Source: Alligator mississippiensis
Taxonomy: Eukaryota; Chordata; Crocodylia; Alligatoridae
Assembly (NCBI RefSeq): GCF_030867095.1
Contig: NC_081837.1
Coordinates: 18,107,001-18,171,000, forward strand
Direction: 5' to 3'
Length of the DNA: 64,000 bases
Shown here in pieces: positions 10,577 through 20,917 of this stretch. The notes beneath the pieces are model-generated. The model worked only from the letters and a program-made list of their open reading frames with translations. It searched no databases and was not told the origin of the DNA. Position numbers and translations under genes: made by a program. Position 1 is the stretch's first letter, and every line of letters starts with the position of its first letter.

Positions 10577-11511
10577 TGTGGCGGGCCAGTAGGGGGCGCT
10601 CCTGCCTTGAGCCGCCCTCCTCACTGCGCCCGACCACCTTCCAGGCTCCGAGTGCCTCCCTGGGGTGCCTCACGTCCGGCCGACCCCTTCCCTGCAGCAC
10701 ACCCGCTAGCCTGGGCTTCCCGCTGCCACCACCCACCCAAGGCTCTGGACTCAATTCTGGCTCTGCGCACCTTGGAAAACACAGGCCTGATCGTCCACTT
10801 GGCACTACACCCAATACAGGCACTTGGGGCACTTTCCCAAGTCAGGGCCTTAATAGGAAAGTGTCCCTTAGTCCACAGACCTAAGGGGCCACCTCGGCAT
10901 AACTTAGACCCACCCCTCAACAAGTCTCCCACACCGGTCACAAAGGAGAACGTTATTGATTACAGGGGGTAGGGTGAAAACAGGGTAAAAGGTAGAGCAG
11001 CGTCATGGAAATATCACAGGGATCAATCCCATAGAGCAAACCAGCACGGCTGAGGTAGCCTTTTGATCACGCATCTGAGTTACTGTAAGCTACGGATCTA
11101 GTTGGATCTCGAGTAGCTTACTCACCCGCATCATCCAGAGCTGGTTGCAGTTTTGCTCTGGAGGCAGGTCACTCTTTGAGGAGAAAGCCAGTTTCAGATG
11201 CATCTCGATGACCGCATGGCTAATGGCTGCCTTCTTCCTGGACCGGGCCTTTAAATAACCTTTCTGACCTCAGCAGCCCGGGCCAATCGAAGCTGCCAGT
11301 GCTGGCCACTAGCCAACCAACTTACAAAGCATCACGGGTCACCTGGGCCCCTGAAGGGGCTTTTTCCCTCCCCCTCCCCACCGACCAGAGAATCCTCTTC
11401 GGAGGCACCAGGCTTTTGTGATCCCCCGCCCTGAGGAATTCAACACCAGCCTCTCACGCTGGCAGAGACAGATTTCTGGAGAGGGACACAGACGGTGGCA
11501 ATTGTGCCACA
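10577..11511 (-). mobile_element. Solo LTR, 935 bp (family LTR-A)
   Basis: On the minus strand it runs TGTGGCACAA to CCCGCCACA, with 6-bp terminal inverted repeats TGTGGC/GCCACA. A TATTTAAA box and a CAATAA signal lie in the order of an LTR. The flanks AGGCC and CGGCC look like a 5-bp target duplication with one later change. The same LTR lies in the spacer at 31931-33662, which fixes both ends. It inserted between two tRNA array units. Confidence 0.8.
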
Positions 11512-11690
11512 GGCCTTGCCACTTCTTGGCTCCCCTTGTCAAGCACGGGCACTGGCCAAGCAGCCGCAGGTCCCGGAGCCAGGCAAGAGGCCCAGGCGCC
11601 TGCAGCCCAGAGCCCCAAGCCCAGCCTTCCACCTTGGGCTCAGGGCCTGGGGAGGAAGGCCCAGCCAGAGCCACCACAGGCCCCCCGGCA

Positions 11691-11763
11691 GCCGGAGTAG
11701 CTCAGTTGGGAGAGCGTTAGACTGAAGATCTAAAGGTCCCTGGATCGATCCCGGGCTTCGGCA
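11691..11763 (+). tRNA. tRNA-Phe(GAA)
   Basis: The 73-nt gene starts GCCGGAGTAGCTCAGTTGGG and ends CTTCGGCA. It has the anticodon stem TTAGA/TCTAA, loop CTGAAGA and GAA anticodon at 11724-11726, and no intron, as usual for tRNA-Phe. All four stems pair, with one G-T in the acceptor. The B box reads GGATCGATCC, so the first T of the T loop is A; the same change is in the copy at 9777 and so predates the duplication. The first T run downstream is over 100 nt away. The cloverleaf is sound, but promoter and terminator look weak. Confidence 0.85.
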
Positions 11764-12033
11764 GCCCTCGGGTCTTCCTTTGGCTGCTGCTGGCTACCCA
11801 AGCCTGCTCCCCCTTTGCTTCCTGGCCACCCGTGGGCCAGCCTCACCCCTGCTGCCTAATCCCCTTGCGCTCGCAGAGAGGAAGACTTTTTCGCAGGGGC
11901 AGCGCCTCCCAGGCAGGCAGTAGGCCCTTTTGGTGTGCCCTTGCACAACTCAGCAGCGCTCACCTTCCACGCAAGCTGCCCCTGCCACCCTCAGGTGCAG
12001 AGCTTTCCTATGCAAGCCCCAAAAGGGAGGCGT

Positions 12034-12121
12034 TCCTTCGAGCCGGACTCGAATCAGCCACCTAAGGATGTCTTGCCCAACGCTCTACAGTCCTCTGCTC
12101 TACCAGCTGAGCTACCGAAAG
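12034..12121 (-). tRNA. tRNA-Tyr(GTA) with intron, second copy
   Basis: The 88-nt minus-strand gene has GTA anticodon at 12086-12088 and a 15-nt intron at the same place as the sister gene at 10119-10206. Differences are a C-T-T acceptor start that makes a T-G pair and a T arm of GCTGA/CCGGC, which leaves one mismatch and changes the B box to GATTCGAGTCC. TTTT follows within about 15 nt. It can still fold but is probably a weaker gene, perhaps a tRNA-like relic. Confidence 0.8.
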
Positions 12122-12629
12122 AAAAACACCCCCTCGCTCTTGCAGCATCAGGTAACACACGCCCAAAAGTACCTGGCTCACCCACCCAGGACCCAGCACT
12201 CCTGCCACCATCACCGTCCCCTCCCGCTCGGCCCTCTGCTCCTTGCCCTGCCACCCGGTGAGCCCTGGTCTCTTTGGCACTCGCACCTGCCAGCCTTGCG
12301 CTGCTCTCCCCCAACTACCACCCGCTACATCCACCAGCTCCAGGAAGGCCATGTGCAGGGCCCACCAGGTCATATGCCCCACTGTGCTGCTCACCGCACC
12401 CTACCCCACCCCACTCCACCCCAAACCAGGGCTGCGGCTGGGCGTCCTGCTTCTGCCCTTACACTCCCCTCTTGGCTTTCCCCAGAGGCCCCACTCACCG
12501 CCAAGACCTGTCCCGCCGACCAGGCCTCCTCAGTTTCCACCTGGCTTGCCCTCCACATCCTGCCAGAGCCCCGCCCAGCTCGAGTAACGCCTATCTGAAA
12601 AAGGAGACGCACCAGCTGTTTTGTCTCAC

Positions 12630-13004
12630 TGTTGGGGACATTTTTTCCTGGTTCGTTGGGCGGAGGCTGAAACAGGCCAGTCGAATATGAACTTGTAGAC
12701 TTAGTGTATTGAAGAATGCATTCTGGACAGAGTTATGCACTAGTTTCAAAAATTGTGCAGGAGTCTGACCCTGTACATTGAACAAAGCAGGTTAGTATAA
12801 GAAACGTTACATCATAAGCTGAGCAACAGTATATACCAATCAGCACTGGCCACGATACAAGTACATTTGCACATGTCTATAACTTGTTGACTGCCTGATG
12901 AGGCTGGTTTGAACTAGTCTGTAACCACAAGGTCATGACCTGGCTACGTGACTCGCTCACTTACAGGTAATGGCAGACTGGAACCATTTACTTTTTCCCC
13001 TTTA
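12630..13004 (-). mobile_element. LTR related to the provirus LTR, about 375 bp
   Basis: On the minus strand it begins AAAGGGGAAAAAG, continues AATGGTTCCAGTCTGCCATT and ends GTCCCCAACA. The order of blocks is the same as in the proviral LTRs at 33954 and 41947 (GGTCATGACCTTG, GTTACAGACT, TATATACTGTTGCT, CCTCCGCCCAACGAACC). It is clearly diverged from them and so is an older copy of the same family. I could not fix a target duplication. Confidence 0.75.
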
Positions 13005-15240
13005 AACTCTTGTTGACAATGACGGGTAGATGCTGTCGAACAGATCCGTAGTGGGCATTGACACTGCAGCTCCCCAACGTTTCCACGCTCTCTCCATTAC
13101 AGTCACGCAGGTGACGCTCAGGTTTCAGTAACTTGGGGAGAGGTGTCGAAACAACTGGAAGAATGTGTTTTCACCTATAAGGGATACTCCTGAACCCGAG
13201 TCCACTTCTATTTTGCTTGCCTTTCCATTCATTTAGCGGGGACAAGTCTAATGTGTGAGTGGTTTTGCAGTGAATACTTTTGCCGCAGTGTTTTTGTCTC
13301 CTGGAACTGGCCCTCGAGCAGCAAACCCTCTCTGCGTGGCCCTTCTTCTTGCAGGCACGATACTCCGTCTTCCTGATGCTGGCTCCCTTCGTCTATGTTG
13401 GCCGCCACAACTGAAACATGTCTGTGGATTAATCTGCTTATGTGATGCAGTTGGTGAGGGTATGATGCACTGATTTTGCTGGTGGTGATCTGATTCTTGA
13501 TCTTTTTGGAGGAAGCGGACATGACTGGAGAACACCTGGCCAATTTCTCTCACATTATGGGATGCTGCTTCAGCTGCCAAGGTTTTTTCTTGTTCAGTAG
13601 CCAAAGTCAAATTTGAGCAGGAAACGTTGGATTGCTTTATCTTGAACCCCACAGACAAGACAGTCATGAAGCAGTCATCCAGGAGACCCCCACTCTCCCA
13701 AAATTCGGCAAGGGGGTGGAGCTCAGCCATGTGATCTGCTATGCCTTCGCTTGCCCTTTGGTCCCATTTAATAAATGAAATCTCTGCAGGGTAACAGATG
13801 ATCGTGGGCAAAAATGGGCCTTTAGTGGGGCAGTTAGTTCAGCATAAGACTTAGTGTTTGGTAAGGCAGGTACTGGGGGGGAACGGACAATGGCAAATAT
13901 TTTGGCACCGCAGACTCTCCGGAGGATCGTGCGCTTCTGTGCTGGATTTTCCAGTACGTTGGCTTCCAGGTAATCGGATAGCCTTCCCGCTGGACAGCCC
14001 CAAGGAGCTGGCTGCTCACATCAATTGTACGGGCCCCAGTGTGACCATTTTAATTAACATCAGCCATAATAGGGAGAAAAGAAGAAGAAGAAGAAAACTT
14101 CCCTCTCATCACAAAACACAGCCTGGTCTCAGAACGTCATCCCACAATCTAGGGGGGCCTTTTCAGCAAAGGATCCCATGCTCATTGCCAGATGCTATGT
14201 TGTGAGTTCAGCGTCAATGCTCTGGACACTTCTGGGTTGAACTAATAGTAATTTATTATGATAACTATCTTGAATCATATCCAGATGGATCCAACAATTG
14301 CCCTCAGTAGATATATGCATAACGTATACTTGCTCTGCCGCTGACATGACCCAGCCCAGTCCTGTGCAGGGAGAGGCACCAAGAAAGCCTCTGGCTCCTC
14401 ATGGCAGAGAGCAGGGAGTCCCCAGAGCTGCAAAACTGCCCCAAAGTCACTGAATCCTACAGTGCTGAACAGCAGGGCTTTGGCCTTCAAGGGACAGTAC
14501 AACAAAAACACAAGAAGACACAACAGCACCTGTGCGGCAAACTTCACTGATGGCTTGCTTCATTTTTGCAAAGTGCTCTGGCAGCTTGGCTTTTGCTCCA
14601 CTGTGTGCACACTTGCTTCTGCAGACATAACTCGGGCCTGAGCACTTGTGAGAGCCTTTGCTCTGCAGATATCCACAGCCAGGGGTAGGGTGATGGAGGG
14701 GTTTCCAGCAGCTTTTCTTTGAGTTTGCAGGAAGTTATGCTGAAGATAATTTAGTCCCTCAACGTAACATCCTCAGCAAGTGCAAATTCACAATGCTGTG
14801 CTCTGCTTCTGAGCTCTGAAACAAAATCATCTATCCTTCCGCATCCCATTGTACCTAAGTTGCCAGAACTGCTACCTTTCAAAGACAGGGTTTTTCCCAG
14901 GTTGGCAGTAGTTCTCGAATGCTGCCATCACCTCTGGAAGGGTTTTGTTATTAGAGTCTGCAAACACGCCCTGTATACTGTCGTAAATACCTAGGACTTT
15001 ATCCCAATGCAGTGAAGCCTGGCTGCAATTTTATAATCCTCTGCCTCTTCCTCAGCCTTTGTGACTGCAAGGTGTAACCTAAGCTTCTGTTCCCATCTCC
15101 TCCAATTCTCCCCAAGATTTCCAGCAAAGGAAAAATCTGGGGGAGGTTTGAAATGCTCCATTTTTTCTCTTTGAACGACAAGCTTAAGCCCCTTAATCAG
15201 GCTGCTGATGACTCCTCCAAGAGACAAGTCACTTGTGACA
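13005..15240 (-). mobile_element. Ty3/gypsy retrotransposon remnant, gag side
   Basis: Minus-strand text includes MEHFKPPPDFSFAGN, NWRRWEQKLRLHLAV and later a zinc-knuckle region (CFSCGGQHRRRE). This is the pattern of mag-like gypsy gag proteins. The remnant runs into a protease-proximal stretch before it meets the LTR at 13004. It carries several breaks and is a fossil. The RNase H/integrase remnant of a similar element lies in the spacer at 30560-31555. Confidence 0.75.
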
Positions 15241-15302
15241 CCTTATAGTGTTTGCTCTATGCCACTGGGTCCCCGGGATGGGGGACTGACTCAGACCTCT
15301 GT

Positions 15303-15458
15303 GCAGTGAGTTCCCATCTCCCCATGATGCAGGGCTGGCGGCCCCCCAAGCCCTGGGGCCAGGCAGGGCTCCTAGAGCTGGGCCCTGGGGATCCCAGCGG
15401 TTGGTTGTTACCACCTGTCTCAGGTAAGTCCCCACCTCCCAGCTCCAGGTCCCAGGTC
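15303..15458 (-). repeat. Copied 156-bp segment of the coiled-coil gene region, fused to CR1
   Basis: This matches 27747-27901 in the spacer (shared blocks CCCATCTCCCCATGATGCAG, GGGCTCCTAGAGCTGGGCCC, CCACCTCC.. and GGTCCCAGGTC). Here it directly replaces the continuation of a CR1 RT frame, right after KSTLFKFAEE. Its other end is followed by a 50-bp motif that also stands at 16640-16695. Confidence 0.7.
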
Positions 15459-16646
15459 TCCTCTGCAAATTTGAACAAGGTGCTTTTCACCCCCTTGTCC
15501 AAGTTGCTGATGAAGATGTTGAACAGTGCGGGCCTGAGGACCGAGTCCTGGGGGACCCCACTGCCCACGTCCCTCCAGGTTGAAAATGACCCGTCCTCCA
15601 CCACTCTCTGGGTGCGGTCCCTCTAGCCAATTTGCGACCCACCTGACTGTGCAGGCATCAATGCCACAGTCGCTTAATTTTTGGATGAGAATGGGGTGAG
15701 AGTCAGTGTCGAAGGCCTTCCTAAAGTCCAGAAAGACTATGTCCACTATGACACCTGCGTCCAAGGATTTTGTGACTTGGACATAGAAGGCAACCAGGTT
15801 GGTCTGACAGCATCTACCTGTAATGAACCCATGTTGGTTGCCCTTAAGCATAATCTCCCCTACTGGTCCCTCACAGATGTGCTCCTGGATAAGAGCGTCC
15901 TGAGGACCAAGGTAAGACTAATGGGCCTCTAGTTTCCTGGGTCCTCCTTCCTTCCTTTTTTGAAAATGGGGACCACATTGGCCCTTTTCCAATCCTCTGG
16001 CACCTGGCCAGAGCACCACGAGTGCTCGTAAAGCTGTGCCAGGGCTCCCGCAATGACCCCTGCTAATTCCCTCAGCACTCTGGGGCAGAGATCTTCTGGA
16101 CCTGCTGCTTTGAACATGTGCAGCCCCTCCAGAAATTCCCTAACTTGGTCCTCCCTGACCCTAGGCCTGGCAGTGCCTCTCCTGAGTCCACCCGGGATCC
16201 CAGTGGGGGGATGTCCCAGTCCCTGCTCAGAGAAATGGAGGCAAAGAATTTGTTAAAGAGGTCAGCTTTATCATCTGGTGCAAGCACCAGATTGCCAAGC
16301 GTGTCCTGCAGGGGCCCCACGTTACCTGGTACCGTCTTCTACCCAGTATGTATTTAAAAGAGGACTAATTCTTATCTTTGATCTGGGTTTGCTAGTTCTG
16401 TCTCCGTCTTGGCCTTCCTAACAGCCCCGCTACAGTATCGAGCAATGGAGGTGTAATCCTCCTTGGTGATGGCCCCTCCCTTCCACTGGGTGTAGCCCTC
16501 CTTTTTAGCTTTCAGATGCTCCTGAATGCCTTTGGTGAGCCATGGGGGCTTTTGAGCACTCTTGCCCCCTTTGATTCGCATTGGGGCTGTCACCCTTTGG
16601 GCTTGGAGGATCATCTTCTTAAGGAATGACCACTCATTCCCAGTGG
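15459..16646 (-). mobile_element. CR1 LINE, ORF2 middle part
   Basis: The minus strand reads APMRIKGGKSAQKPPWLTKG, KEDYTSIARYC, LRELAGVIAGALAQLYE, VPEDWKRANVVPIFKKGRK, VDIVFLDFRKAFDT and VPQDSVLRPALFNIFISNLD: the region before RT and RT motifs up to the FADD position. The copy then breaks into a foreign segment at 15458. Several frame changes separate these blocks. Confidence 0.88.
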
Positions 16647-17116
16647 TTTGTTATATGCCATTGGCTCCCAGGGATGGGGGACTCACTCAGACCTCCATGC
16701 CTTTGGGGTCCTGCTCAAGTAACCATTCAGCAGAGACTGGTGGGGTGGGAAACAGCTTTGTCTTGATTAGCAACAGGAGTCATCAACTCACATGCTTACA
16801 TCATGTAGGGAGAACTACAACTACCCACCACCACAAACTGCACCCGCAGGGCATCACAGCGAGAGACTGGGTGGTCCCATTGCTGCCCCTTGAAGGTACA
16901 TGCCATATACCACAAACTGTGCTCACATCCAAAGGAGCGTGATGGCGAATCCAAAAGAACTTGCCCAGGCTTCCCCAGCAGGGACAGGGAGGGTAAGCCC
17001 AGGGACAGATAGGTACACGTGCCCTCTCACCTGTCCCAGCCTCCCCTGGCCTGGCCCTGGCACACTCCCTCTAGGAAAATCCCAGTTTGATCCTGCTTAG
17101 TTCGATCCTGCCCTAG
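16647..17116. other. Unassigned; contains one copy of a 50-bp motif
   Basis: Positions 16640-16695 repeat, at roughly 80 % identity, the text at 15250-15303 (both contain GGGATGGGGGACT and ACTCAGACCTC). No gene is seen in the rest. Confidence 0.45.
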
Positions 17117-17700
17117 TGTGGTAAAAATGTTTCATGATCCTTTGTGCAAACTGCACAAGGTCTAATGGTTAAACTGTGAACTGCTTTTTTTCCTACAGTA
17201 GAAAAGCAGTGTCATAATAAGGAACAGTCTGGCTAAACGCTCGCTTATGATAAGTCTCAAGGCCTCCTGTTGGAACACACAAATTAACTCTTGCTCTGCA
17301 CATAACTCATGTTACAACCATCATACTTGCTCATTGCCCTAGAGTTACACCAAGATACAAGGTTACTAAAAGGCATTAATTTTGCTGCAGTTCCTCTTTG
17401 AACTGCGCATGCGGCAGGCCTTTTTGCCGCAGTTCCGTGTTAGGACTACGCATGTACTAAACTTTGCAGAAAAATGTAACCAATTACAAATTGCCACGCT
17501 GGAATCTATTGTTCATGTTAGCTATAAAAATGGAACCTCGGGCACGGCTCGGGGTCGACTTTGCTTTGAGCAGCTGAGCTCCTCTGTCGAACTTGTTTGC
17601 AAACAATAAACTCGAGTTGGACCCAGCCTGAGTGTGTGACTCTCTCCTTGAGGTAAATTGGACAAGCCTCCAGGGGCACGAAACTAGCATTTGTGCAACA
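17117..17700 (+). mobile_element. Solo LTR, 584 bp
   Basis: The element starts TGTGGTAAAAATG and ends TTTGTGCAACA. It has a TATAAAAATGG box at 17522-17532 and an AATAAA signal at 17604-17609. A perfect 4-bp target duplication CTAG flanks it (17113-17116 and 17701-17704). No internal sequence remains. Confidence 0.88.
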
Positions 17701-18798
17701 CTAGGGTGCTCAGAACCAGTGCACCATGACCGCCCTGGTCTGGGCCCTGCTCCTCCTGGCCCTGCTCACACATGAGTGCTTGGGGTAGGGCTGGGGCTGG
17801 CAGCAGGGGTAGAGTCAGGGCCCTGGTGCCCAGTGCCAGGTGCCCCAGAGCCGGGTTGGCCCTGCCAGCTAGTGCTGCTGTGACTTGGCTCAGTGTGCTG
17901 TCATCTGGATGTGCTTGCACACATGCACCCAGGAGTTTTGCCCCCGAAAGGCACGTGTAGACGCTCCCACTGAATCTCCTATGCTGTAGGCAAGACCTTC
18001 TGTCCTGGGTCTAGGGGAGCCTTTGGAAGCAGCTCATTCACTTACTATAGCTTGGATATTGCTCTGCCTTACACCAAGGCTAGGGAAAGCACCTGCATGG
18101 CTCCATGATACAGGGAACACAGTAAGGGAGGAAATGAGACTCAGGCTGCCTGCCTTCTCTAGGACACAGTTGTCTTAATATTTTTGGTTGGGGGCCTGTC
18201 TATATGTGGACAATTCCACAGCACCTTGGCTCCCTGGCCCTAGGCCTAACTTAGGATGTAGATATGGTCCATTTCTTTACAAAGCAGAAAGATCCCAACA
18301 AAAATGGCAGGAAGCGTTTAGCATGAGAAAAGCCATTGCCGCGCTGGCTAGCTGTGGCAAAAGGCCATGTCAACAAAACCGCTTTAGCATTCTTTGAGGC
18401 ACACTTTCTTTTTTAAAGAATGTTTTTATATTCCAAGCCAAATCAGCCAAATGAAGTACAGATCAGCGAGTCAGCCCAGACCCATTAGTGGCCCTACACC
18501 GGCAAACATCCTCCACCCTCACCAAGGGCTTCAGATATTTCCAAAGTCTTTTGGCAGTTATCCTACGTGCAGGCCCAAGCCCAGAGGCTTGGGGGTTGGA
18601 TGCCCCCAAGTTTTGCCTGCCCTCAGCCATATGACCGCAGAAGCATGCAAGGGAGGAGCCTCCCATTTCTATAAAGTGGGCTTTAAGCCCCAACACCTTG
18701 GCAGGTACTAAACCACACCAGAAGAACAGTTTCCCCCTGAAACACTTAAGGAAAACTGCCTTCCTGGACCCAGATACATGATGTTTCCCCTGCCAGGA
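17701..18798. other. Unassigned DNA
   Basis: No convincing exon, RNA gene or known repeat. Short frames on both strands look like chance. Confidence 0.45.
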
Positions 18799-19069
18799 GC
18801 AGCCTCTCTGCACCCCTGCTCCCAGCCCTGCCAGCCTGTCCTGCAGCAGGAACGCTGCGTGCGACACCCCCAGTTCCCCCACACACTGACAGTATGAAAA
18901 GCACCATACCTCTCCCTGTGTCCTCCCGGAATTGGACAGCGGCGAGCCTCTGTCTGCGTGCCCACGTCACCCAGGCAGAGGGCCCTGGTTTGGGTGCTGG
19001 TGTGCACCAGGTGGGGGCCCTCTGCCTGGATGCTGGCTTCTGGTCTTGGGGGCAGGATGGTCTGGGCCC
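18799..19069 (-). pseudogene. Copied GTQT-repeat exon plus intron, fused to CR1
   Basis: The segment repeats the exon at 26053-26255 and about 110 bp of its downstream intron. The reading ILPPRPEASIQAEGPHLVHT followed by STQTRALCLGDVGTQTE matches it closely. This copy keeps a second GTQTE motif and ends in phase 2 before GTATGG, whereas the gene copy has lost a few bases there and drifts out of frame. It abuts a CR1 RT frame exactly where that frame reads GTVLGPVL. It has no visible upstream exons, so it is a displaced copy, not a gene. An 15-bp inverted repeat (18971-18985 with 19015-19029) is retained. Confidence 0.75.
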
Positions 19070-20345
19070 CAGTACTGGTCCCAGGACAGTGCCTTGGGGG
19101 CTCCGTTGCCCACATTTCTCCAGGTAGAAACTGACCCGGCCACCACCGCTCTCTGGGGGTGTCCCATAAGCCAATTTTCTACCCACCGAACTGTGTAATA
19201 ACCTACAGTGCAACTGTTTAGTTTATTTATCAGAATTGGCTGTGACACTGTGTCAAAGGCCTTTTTAAAATCTAAGTAAATAACATCTACCTCTCTTCCT
19301 TCAGCCAAGCATTTTGTGACCTGGTCATAAAATGAAACCAGGCTAGTCAGGCAGGATCTCCCTGCTATAAACCCATGGTGATTGCCCCTTACCATTATTT
19401 TACCTGCTGGTCCCTCACAAATGGGATTCTTAACAATATTCTCAAAGGTCTTGCCAAGGAGAGAGGTGAGACTAACCAGCCTATAATTACCCCGTTCCTC
19501 CTTCTGCTTCCTGAAAGTAAGAACCACATAGGCCCTTTACTTATTACCCCATCAGTGCGGGCCCAAAGACCAAGCCCTGGGGTACCCCACTGCTCACATC
19601 TACCAGTTTGAGTACAACTCGTCCACCACTACTCTCTAGGTGCGCCCCATCAGCCAATGTTTTACCCATCCAACTGTGCATGCATCAATGCACAGTCACT
19701 TAATTTATAGATGAGAATGGGGTGAGAGAGTGTCAAAGACCTTCTTCAAGTCCAGAAAGACTACGTCCACAATGACACCATCATCCAAGGATTTAGTTAC
19801 TTGGTCATAAAAGGCAATCAGGGTTGGTCTGGCAGGACCTGCCTTTGGTGAAGCCATGCTGATTGCCCCTGAGCATGATCTCCCCTGCTGGCCCCCACAG
19901 ATGTGCTCCTTGATGATTCTCTCCAAGAGCTTCCCGAGCACCAAGGTGAGGCTTACTGGCCTATAATTACTTGGGTCCTCCTTCCTCCCCTTCTTAAAAA
20001 TAGGACAACATTAGCCATTTCCCAATCCCTCGGCACCTGGCCAGATGACCATGAATGCTCAAACAGCCAGGCCAAAGGCTCCGCGATGACAACTCCCTCA
20101 ACACCGTTGGGTGGAGGGCATCTGGACCTGCAGATTTAAGCCCTTCCAGAAGATCCCTAACTACATCTGCACTGACTGAAGGCTTGATAAAGCTATCCCC
20201 AAGATTGTCCCTACATCTGGTAGGTGGGATATCCTGGTCCCTGTTCAGGAAAACAGAGGCAAAGAAACTGTTGAAAATATCTGCTTTCTTGTCTGGCGTG
20301 GCCACCAGATTACCTGTTTCTGCCCCCAGGCCCTCCACCAGCCAA
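19070..20345 (-). mobile_element. Two adjoining CR1 fragments
   Basis: The minus strand reads ETGNLVATPDKKADIFNSFF and DLLEGLKSAGPDALHP, then KLLERIIKEHI and DVVFLDLKKVFDT. It then starts again with NYRLVSLTSLLGKTFE, DVIYLDFKKAFDTVSQPILI and VRWVENWLMG. The same RT region therefore occurs twice in a row, the second copy being cut at the GTVLGPVL block by the GTQT exon segment at 19069. Confidence 0.87.
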
Positions 20346-20917
20346 TAAAACGACACGGGTGCAAATGACATGGCTGCAAACACTTGCAGGAGTTTATTAT
20401 GGCAGATGTGCAGTGATCATATCAACCAGCTGAGAAGGACCGGATGTGCGGTATATCGGCCCAGCACGTACAAGCAGAGCCACCTGAGCTCTCATGTGCT
20501 GATCCAGAACAGCAGGTCTTCCTTCACTTACCTGTGCTGTGCCCAGTGTCTGGCCTTGCAGGTTTTCCCAGCAAGCTGCCCAGCCTGCCCTCACATGCAA
20601 CAGCGCAGGAAGGCCCAGGTTATCTGCAGGAGGGTTCAGAGACAATCCTGGGCAGGAACTGGAGAAGGGACTGATTTTGTTTGAGGACAAACCCAAAGGT
20701 CATGTTTTTACAGAGTCAAAAGAAAATTTCCCATAGAGGTTAGGGGGACCAAGATGCACTCCTATACACTTCACTGACTTTGCCCTTATCCCAGGAGCTT
20801 GGAGAGGCAATGACGGGCAGGGTCTGAGGCAGGACTGCAGCCTACTGAAATAAAAACAACTGCCCCATCAGATCCCCTCGACAGCACCACATGTGCCTTT
20901 ATTTTATTCATCGCATA
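20346..20917. other. Unassigned DNA between CR1 and an LTR
   Basis: No gene is recognised. The 20340-20400 part includes AATAAAAC and, on the minus strand, AATAAACTCC, so an old LTR is possible, but I could not find its ends. Confidence 0.4.

Larger units (their letters stand above)
9640..12385. repeat. Tandem array of tRNA-Phe/tRNA-Tyr units
   Basis: A unit of roughly 720 bp holds a tRNA-Phe gene on the plus strand and a tRNA-Tyr gene on the minus strand, convergent and 270 bp apart. It occurs at about 9744-10465 and 11655-12385. A third, leftmost unit survives only as half a tRNA-Tyr and its flank (9643-9740). The flank text TGGGGAGGAA, CCCAGCCAGAGCCACCAC and the block after tRNA-Tyr (CACTCCTGCCACCATCACCG) are shared. 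A 935-bp LTR lies between the two full units. Confidence 0.85.

Noticed and set aside
11930-12598. Frames containing phrases such as SSVGRAL and VAQLVEQRTVE around the tRNA array
   Set aside because: These are translations through tRNA-Phe and tRNA-Tyr genes, a classic artefact, not proteins.
20340-20420. A further solo LTR suggested by AATAAA-like text
   Set aside because: I could not find paired ends or a target duplication.
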